Source of the DNA: Streptosporangiaceae bacterium
GTDB lineage: Bacteria; Actinomycetota; Actinomycetes; Streptosporangiales; Streptosporangiaceae
Assembly: GCA_030040415.1 (NCBI GenBank)
Contig: JASHTT010000233.1
Span: 1 to 10,333 of the forward strand
Direction of reading: 5' to 3'
DNA: 10,333 nucleotides
The notes beneath the pieces were generated by a model that was given only the letters and a program-made list of their open reading frames with translations, had not been told where the DNA came from and did no database searches. Positions 6,302-10,333 of the stretch are shown here, piece after piece; the stretch's first letter is position 1; the number at the start of each line of letters is the position of its first letter. Position numbers and translations under genes: made by a program.

Positions 6302-7087
6302 TCAGTGCACCCCCTGCCCGGCGACCCGCTGGGTGTCCCTGGCCAGCGCCGGAGGGGCCGACGACCGGCGGAGCAAGGCGACGAGCCCGATGGCGAAGAG
6401 CGCAACCGCCGGGATGATGGCCAGCAGCGCCGCATCGGATCCCGGCCAGCCCGCCCCCGCGCCCTCAGCGCCCCAGAACATGCCGAAGCTGGTCAGCATG
6501 ACCCCGACGATGAACTTCATCGTGTTCTCTGGCACCCGCGCCAGCGGCGCCTTGACCGCGAATCCGACAGCGGCGACGATCACGATCGCGCACAGCGCGG
6601 CAATGGATGCCAGCCCGACGTTCCGTGCGTTGCTGCCGAACGTCAGCACGATGAACACGACCTCGAGGCCTTCGAGCAGCACGCCCTTGAACGACAGCGT
6701 GAACCCGTACCAGTCAGGCACGACGCCGACGCGCCTGACCTGCTGGCCGGACGCCTCCGCGACGTGCTCGGCGTACAGCCTGTCCTCGTCGTGCAGGGCC
6801 TTGTTCCCGCTCGCCCGCAGGATCGCCTTGCGTATCCACTGCAAGCCGAAGATAAGCAGCAGCGCGCCGACGACCACCCGCAGGCCGCGCAGCGGGATCT
6901 CCGAGACCGCCGGGCCCAGCACGGCGACGATCACGGCGAGAACGCCGAGCGCGGCCGCTACCCCGGTACTCGCCGACCGCCAGTCGCGTGTGGTCCCGGC
7001 CGCCAGCACGATCGTCGTGGCCTCCACCGCCTCGACCGCGCAGGCGAGGAACACCGCGATGAACAGAGCGCTGCTGCTGGCGTCCAA
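6302..7087 (-). CDS. COG4280-like polytopic membrane protein with internal duplication, possible ion/metal transporter
   Basis: A 261-residue integral membrane protein with about seven hydrophobic segments (8-30, 41-60, 69-87, 134-152, 156-178, 188-206, 219-239). The two halves are homologous: 'VEAVEATTIVLAAG' (18-31) matches 'LEGLEVVFIVLTFG' (138-151), and 'PLRGLRVVVGALLLIFGLQW' (65-84) matches 'PENTMKFIVGVMLTSFGMFW' (186-205). Each half carries an E-x-x-E motif inside its first helix (Glu19/Glu22 and Glu139/Glu142). Paired acidic motifs of this sort occur in UPF0016/GDT1, LysE-type and FTR1 ion transporters, so metal or cation transport is a reasonable inference; the name COG4280 is from memory. 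The halves are joined by a charged loop (about 88-130). The start is TTG at 7087, supported by GGAGG five bases upstream; no better start fits. Expression is probably driven by the extended -10 at 7145-7153. The small membrane gene follows one base after the stop. Confidence 0.8.
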   Translation of the reverse strand: MDASSSALFIAVFLACAVEAVEATTIVLAAGTTRDWRSASTGVAAALGVLAVIVAVLGPAVSEIPLRGLRVVVGALLLIFGLQWIRKAILRASGNKALHDEDRLYAEHVAEASGQQVRRVGVVPDWYGFTLSFKGVLLEGLEVVFIVLTFGSNARNVGLASIAALCAIVIVAAVGFAVKAPLARVPENTMKFIVGVMLTSFGMFWGAEGAGAGWPGSDAALLAIIPAVALFAIGLVALLRRSSAPPALARDTQRVAGQGVH

Positions 7088-7144
7088 CGTGGCCTCCGAT
7101 GCGCGTCTGCCAGCGGATTGCGCCTAGACCCCACTGACCTAGTA

Positions 7145-7153
7145 AGTATAACA
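7145..7153 (-). promoter_or_regulatory. Extended -10 promoter of the membrane-protein operon
   Basis: On the minus strand the sequence reads TGT-TATACT: a TGn extended -10 plus a hexamer one base off TATAAT, by far the best -10 in this window. No -35 consensus lies 16-18 bp upstream, which fits either extended -10 recognition or an activator. The predicted transcription start is near 7138, leaving a leader of about 50 nt before the TTG at 7087 with its GGAGG site. Confidence 0.6.
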
Positions 7154-7183
7154 GCCGTCACATCCAAAAACTGACAGCCGTTA
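7149..7183. promoter_or_regulatory. Paired 12-bp imperfect palindromes, candidate operator
   Basis: TAACAGCCGTCA (7149-7160) and TGACAGCCGTTA (7172-7183) are direct repeats matching at 10 of 12 positions, spaced 23 bp apart start to start, about two helical turns. Each is also an imperfect palindrome of form TRAC-N4-GTYA. The first overlaps the -10 edge and spacer of the minus-strand promoter; the second lies where a -35 and upstream activator site would be. This arrangement suits a dimeric regulator bound twice on the same DNA face. The protein that binds is unknown. Confidence 0.5.
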
Positions 7184-7235
7184 TCCAGACCGGCTTCTCC
7201 CAGGCGGGAAATCAGGGTAGCAACCCGGCAGGCAC

Positions 7236-7250
7236 TAGGCTCGGACCGTG
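7236..7250 (+). promoter_or_regulatory. Probable leaderless promoter -10 of pepA
   Basis: TAGGCT (7236-7241), then six bases, then the GTG at 7248. There is no Shine-Dalgarno before this GTG, so transcription probably begins at the start codon itself. No convincing -35 was found 17-18 bp upstream. The start is therefore well explained by a leaderless transcript. Confidence 0.5.
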
Positions 7251-8738
7251 ACGACCATCTCCCTTGACTTCAGCCAGCAGCCAGCCCGCAGCGCGACCGC
7301 CGACGGCCTCGTTATCGGGGTCACCGAAGGCCCCGATGGGCCTCTACCGGCGCCCGGGTCGCAAGACGCGGACGCCGCCCTCGACGGCACGCTGGCAGCC
7401 ACGCTCGCCGCACTCGGCGCCACTGGCAAGCGGGAGGAGGTCACCAGGATTGCCACGGCTGGGCGGCTTGCCGCACCGCTGATTGTCGCCGTCGGGCTCG
7501 GGCCAGGCGAGGAGGACCTTGAGACGCTGCGTCGCGCCGCCGGCGCCGCAGTCCGGTCGCTGGCCGCCGGCCACGCTGCCTCGATAGCGATCTCGCTGCC
7601 GTGCCGGGACGAGGCGGAGACCGAAGCGGTGGCCCTCGGCGCCCTGCTCGGCGGCTACCGCTTCGACAGGTATCGCAGCAGCGCCAACGGCGCCAACCTC
7701 AGCCTGACAGTGCTCACCTCGGCACCCGGCGCCGAGGCAGCGGTGCGCCGCGCACAGGTGCTCGCCGCGGCGATAACCCTGGTCAGGGACCTGGTGAACA
7801 CGAGCCCGTCGCACCTGTACCCGGAGGTCTTCGCCACCCAGGCGGCGGAGGTGGCGCGGGCCGTGGGCATCGAGGTCGAAGTGCTCGACGACTCGGCGCT
7901 CGCGAGCGGTGGCTACGGCGGCATCACAGGCGTCGGCCAGGGATCGGTGCATCCGCCGCGCCTGGTCCGGCTCAGCTACCGGCACCCGGATGCCGCCAAG
8001 ACCGTCGTGTTCGCCGGGAAGGGCATTACGTTCGACTCCGGTGGCCTCTCGCTGAAACCGCCGAAGGCCATGGAGGCGATGAAGTCCGATATGGGCGGCG
8101 CGGCCGCGGTACTGGCGGCGCTCCAGGCCATCGCGGCGTTGCGGCTTCCCGTGAACGTGGTTGGCTACCTCCCACTGGCGGAGAACATGCCCGGTGGCGG
8201 CGCGCAGCGGCCGTCGGACGTGATCACGATCTTCGGCGGCAAGACGGTCGAAGTGCTGAACACCGACGCGGAGGGCCGCCTTGTCCTCGCCGACGCGCTG
8301 GCCAGGTCCGAGCAGGACTCGCCTGACCTGCTGGTTGATGTCGCGACCCTGACTGGCGCGCAGGTCATCGCGCTCGGCCCACGGATCAGCGGCGTGATGG
8401 CCAACGACGACAAGGTCCTGGCGGGTGTCGTCGACGCCGCCCGCCGGGGCGGCGAGCAGGCCTGGCCGATGCCGCTGCCCGACGAGCTCAGGAAGGGCCT
8501 GGACTCGGCGGTCGCGGACATCGCCAACGTGGCCGGCGAGCGCGTGGCCGGCATGCTCATCGCCGGCCTGTTCCTGCGGGAATTTGTACCGGACGGCGTG
8601 CGCTGGGCACACGTGGACATCGCCGGGCCGGCATTCCACGAGGGCGAGCCTTACGGGTACACGGCCAAGGGCGGCACTGGCGCCGCCACGCGGATGCTCG
8701 TGCAGATCGCCGCCGACGTGGCTGACGGCCGGCTGTAA
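7248..8738 (+). CDS. pepA: Leucyl aminopeptidase (M17 family)
   Basis: A 496-residue cytosolic metallo-aminopeptidase that removes N-terminal residues, especially Leu, from peptides; M17 enzymes are usually hexamers. The N-terminal domain (about 1-165) is variable, as in the family. The catalytic domain carries 'GKGITFDSGGLSLKP' with Lys258 and Asp263, 'KSDMGGAAA' with Asp281, and the M17 signature 'NTDAEGRL' with Asp340, Glu342 and Arg344. These are the five ligands of the two-metal centre plus the Arg of the active site, and catalytic Lys270 is also present, so the enzyme should be active. Length matches the family. The GTG at 7248 has a -10 six bases upstream and no SD. lpdA follows 18 nt after the stop, probably in the same transcript; this order precedes sucB in Streptomyces too. 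Confidence 0.97.
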   Translation: MTTISLDFSQQPARSATADGLVIGVTEGPDGPLPAPGSQDADAALDGTLAATLAALGATGKREEVTRIATAGRLAAPLIVAVGLGPGEEDLETLRRAAGAAVRSLAAGHAASIAISLPCRDEAETEAVALGALLGGYRFDRYRSSANGANLSLTVLTSAPGAEAAVRRAQVLAAAITLVRDLVNTSPSHLYPEVFATQAAEVARAVGIEVEVLDDSALASGGYGGITGVGQGSVHPPRLVRLSYRHPDAAKTVVFAGKGITFDSGGLSLKPPKAMEAMKSDMGGAAAVLAALQAIAALRLPVNVVGYLPLAENMPGGGAQRPSDVITIFGGKTVEVLNTDAEGRLVLADALARSEQDSPDLLVDVATLTGAQVIALGPRISGVMANDDKVLAGVVDAARRGGEQAWPMPLPDELRKGLDSAVADIANVAGERVAGMLIAGLFLREFVPDGVRWAHVDIAGPAFHEGEPYGYTAKGGTGAATRMLVQIAADVADGRL

Positions 8739-8756
8739 CAGACAAGGGAGTCTCTC

Positions 8757-10151
8757 GTGACAGACAGCGGCGGCGCTGGGGCGCAGAGCTACGACATCGT
8801 GATCCTCGGCGGCGGTAGCGGCGGCTACGCCTGCGCGCTGCGCGCGGCGGAACTCGGCAAGCGCGTTGCACTCGTCGAGAAGGACAAGGTCGGCGGCACC
8901 TGCCTGCACCGCGGCTGCATCCCGACCAAGGCGCTGCTGCACTCCGCCGAGGTCGCCGACCTGGCCCGTGAAGGGTCTGCGTTCGGCGTGCGGACCAGCC
9001 TCGACGGCGTTGACATGAGCGCGGTCAATGCCTATAAGGACAAGGTCGTGACCAGGCTCTGGCGCGGGCTCACCGGGCTCGTCGACAGCAGGCACATCGA
9101 GACCATCGCGGGCGAGGGCAGGCTCGTGTCGCCCACGGCAGTTCGCGTCGGCGAGCGCCTCATCGAGGGTGAGTACGTGGTGCTGGCCAGTGGCTCGGAG
9201 TCGCGCAGCCTGCCCGGCCTGCAGATTGACGGGCAGCGCGTGATCTCCAGCGAGCACGCGCTGACGCTGGACCACGTGCCGGCCTCCGTCGTGATTCTCG
9301 GCGGCGGCGTGATCGGCGTCGAGTTCGCCAGCATCTGGCGTTCGTTCGGGGCCGAGGTGACCATCGTCGAGATGCTTCCCCATCTGGTGCCTACCGAGGA
9401 GGAGTCGAGTTCCCGGCTTCTCGAGCGTGCCTTCCGACGTCGCGGTATCGGATTCAAGACCGGCACCAGGTTCGAAGGCGTCAAGGACACCGGGGCTGGT
9501 GTCACGGTCAGCGTGGATGACGGCTCGACGATCGACGCCGAACTGCTGCTGGTCGCTGTTGGCCGCGGCCCGGTATCGGCCGGACTCGGCTACGAGGAGG
9601 TCGGCGTCGCGATGGAGCGGGGGTTCGTGCTAGTCGACGAGTACTGCCAGACGAATGTCCCGGGCATCTACGCCATCGGTGACCTGCGGCCCGGACCCCA
9701 GCTGGCACACGTCGGCTTCGGCGAGGGCATCATGGTCGCGGAGCGGATCGCAGGATTGCACGTGGTCCCGATCGACTACGACGGCGTCCCCAGGATCACG
9801 TACTGCGACCCGGAGGTGGCCTCGGTTGGCATCACCTCGGCGACAGCGGCAGAACGCGGCATCGACTTCACCGAGTTCACCTACGACCTGGCAGGCAACG
9901 GCCGCAGCCAGATCCTGCAGACGGCCGGCGCGGCGAAAGTCATCGCGACCGCCGGCGGCGGTCCGGTGCTCGGCATCCACCTAGTCGGCGGTCACGTCGG
10001 CGAGCTCATCGCCGAGGCGCAGCTGATCTACAACTGGGACGCGACGCCAGCTGACGTCGCCCAGCTCATCCACCCGCACCCCACCCAGTCCGAGGCCATC
10101 GGCGAGGCGCACCTCGCACTGGCCGGTAAGCCCCTGCACGTCCACGGGTGA
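8757..10151 (+). CDS. lpdA: Dihydrolipoamide dehydrogenase (E3)
   Basis: A 464-residue FAD- and NAD-dependent flavoprotein that reoxidises the dihydrolipoyl groups of 2-oxo acid dehydrogenase complexes. Domains in order: FAD-binding 'VILGGGSGGYACALRAAELG' (15-34); the redox-active disulfide in 'GGTCLHRGCIPTKALL' with Cys49 and Cys54; the NAD-binding Rossmann motif 'ILGGGVIGVEFASIW' (about 180-194); a second FAD motif 'PGIYAIGDL' (about 302-310); and the C-terminal dimerisation domain with the catalytic dyad in 'HPHPTQSE', His441 and Glu446. All catalytic residues are intact and the length is normal. The start is GTG 8757, with AAGGGAG six bases upstream. It lies 18 nt after pepA and 72 nt before the E2 gene, so the E3 and E2 of one complex are adjacent, although E2 seems to have a promoter of its own. 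Confidence 0.97.
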   Translation: MTDSGGAGAQSYDIVILGGGSGGYACALRAAELGKRVALVEKDKVGGTCLHRGCIPTKALLHSAEVADLAREGSAFGVRTSLDGVDMSAVNAYKDKVVTRLWRGLTGLVDSRHIETIAGEGRLVSPTAVRVGERLIEGEYVVLASGSESRSLPGLQIDGQRVISSEHALTLDHVPASVVILGGGVIGVEFASIWRSFGAEVTIVEMLPHLVPTEEESSSRLLERAFRRRGIGFKTGTRFEGVKDTGAGVTVSVDDGSTIDAELLLVAVGRGPVSAGLGYEEVGVAMERGFVLVDEYCQTNVPGIYAIGDLRPGPQLAHVGFGEGIMVAERIAGLHVVPIDYDGVPRITYCDPEVASVGITSATAAERGIDFTEFTYDLAGNGRSQILQTAGAAKVIATAGGGPVLGIHLVGGHVGELIAEAQLIYNWDATPADVAQLIHPHPTQSEAIGEAHLALAGKPLHVHG

Positions 10152-10187
10152 CCCGCGCAGCCCACGGACCGGAGCACCCTCGCACGT

Positions 10188-10212
10188 TAGAGTCGCTACA
10201 ACCGAAGAGGAG
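10188..10212 (+). promoter_or_regulatory. -10 hexamer and ribosome-binding site ahead of the E2 gene
   Basis: TAGAGT (10188-10193) is a plausible -10 that would start a transcript near 10200. A strong GAAGAGGAG (10204-10212) follows, 11 nt before the ATG at 10224, slightly longer than ideal. Unlike pepA, this gene would have a short leader. No clear -35 was seen, and read-through from lpdA is also possible. Confidence 0.4.
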
Positions 10213-10223
10213 TCACGGGCACC

Positions 10224-10333
10224 ATGTCGGTCTTCGTATCGATGCCACAGCTCGGTGAGAGCGTCACCGAGGGCACAGTCACGCGCTGGCTGAAGCGCGA
10301 GGGCGAACACGTTCAGGCCGACGAGCCGCTCCT
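10224..10333 (+). CDS. sucB: Dihydrolipoamide acyltransferase E2 (2-oxo acid dehydrogenase), 5' fragment
   Basis: Only the first 36 codons are in the window; the gene runs off the right edge. They read 'MSVFVSMPQLGESVTEGTVT' followed by 'RWLKREGEHVQADEPL', the start of a lipoyl domain: the 'MPQLGESVTEGTV' strand and the 'W-x-K-x-x-G-x-x-V-x-x-D-E-P-L' stretch that precedes the lipoylated Lys in this family. The lipoyl Lys itself lies just past the edge. The enzyme transfers the acyl group to CoA in the pyruvate or 2-oxoglutarate dehydrogenase complex. The 'GESVTEG' form and position behind lpdA favour the succinyltransferase (sucB) name used in Streptomyces, though in actinobacteria one E2 can serve both complexes. 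The ATG is the only start in frame near the GAAGAGGAG site. Confidence 0.93.
   Translation, partial: MSVFVSMPQLGESVTEGTVTRWLKREGEHVQADEPL

Noticed and set aside
7126..7144. CTAG...CTAG flanked stretch (CTAGACCCCACTGACCTAG) near the predicted transcription start
   Set aside because: Looks palindromic only because CTAG is itself a palindrome; the interior does not pair, so I do not call it an operator.
6288..7174. Two plus-strand frames (6288-7127 and 6305-7174) antisense to the membrane-protein gene
   Set aside because: Both translations are low-complexity (Ser/Thr/Ala-rich or Arg/Asp/His-rich) without domains, while the minus strand encodes a clear duplicated membrane protein with its own promoter and SD.
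7344..9383. Very long minus-strand open frame (679 codons) antisense to pepA and lpdA
   Set aside because: Its translation is rich in Arg, Gly, His and Ala with no recognisable domain, while the plus strand carries two complete enzymes with all catalytic motifs. It is a high-GC shadow frame.

Overview
The window is very GC-rich, densely packed coding DNA. The pepA–lpdA–sucB order, the orphan ChrB-type protein, the DesK/NarL-type two-component pair and several starts with no Shine-Dalgarno but a -10 hexamer just upstream (probable leaderless mRNAs) all point to an actinobacterial (actinomycete) chromosome. I see no rRNA or tRNA genes, insertion sequences, CRISPR arrays or phage genes. All assignments come from reading motifs by eye; no database search was possible.

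Layout. (1) 2-520 (+): 3' part of a cupin protein that begins before the window. (2) 504-3400 or 3412 (-): a tight four-gene operon read right to left: HIT nucleotide-binding protein, RibD C-terminal-type reductase, DUF5998-type protein, alkaline-phosphatase-superfamily phosphodiesterase. (3) 3536-5463 (+), divergent from that operon: DesK-like sensor kinase and LuxR/NarL-type response regulator, coupled by an ATGA overlap. (4) 5520-6071 (+): a ChrB N-terminal-domain protein without the usual C-terminal domain. (5) 5992-7087 (-), convergent on it: an internally duplicated polytopic membrane protein resembling COG4280 and metal-ion transporter folds, followed by a small two-helix membrane protein. 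(6) 7088-7247: a divergent control region that is AT-rich by local standards, with an extended -10 and two copies of a 12-bp imperfect palindrome. (7) 7248-10333 (+): leucyl aminopeptidase, dihydrolipoamide dehydrogenase and the start of the 2-oxo acid dehydrogenase E2 gene.

How the parts may work together. lpdA and sucB supply E3 and E2 of a 2-oxo acid dehydrogenase complex, in the order familiar from Streptomyces with pepA in front. The two-component pair is self-contained and its target is not visible. The most suggestive accessory unit is 5520-7200: a lone ChrB_N protein, a duplicated transporter-like protein with a small membrane partner, and a promoter carrying paired palindromes. I infer a regulated ion or metal transport module, but this is not demonstrated. 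A second point of interest is the HIT gene. Its best ribosome-binding site and its conserved CxxC motif both place the start at an ATC codon, four codons upstream of the first canonical start.
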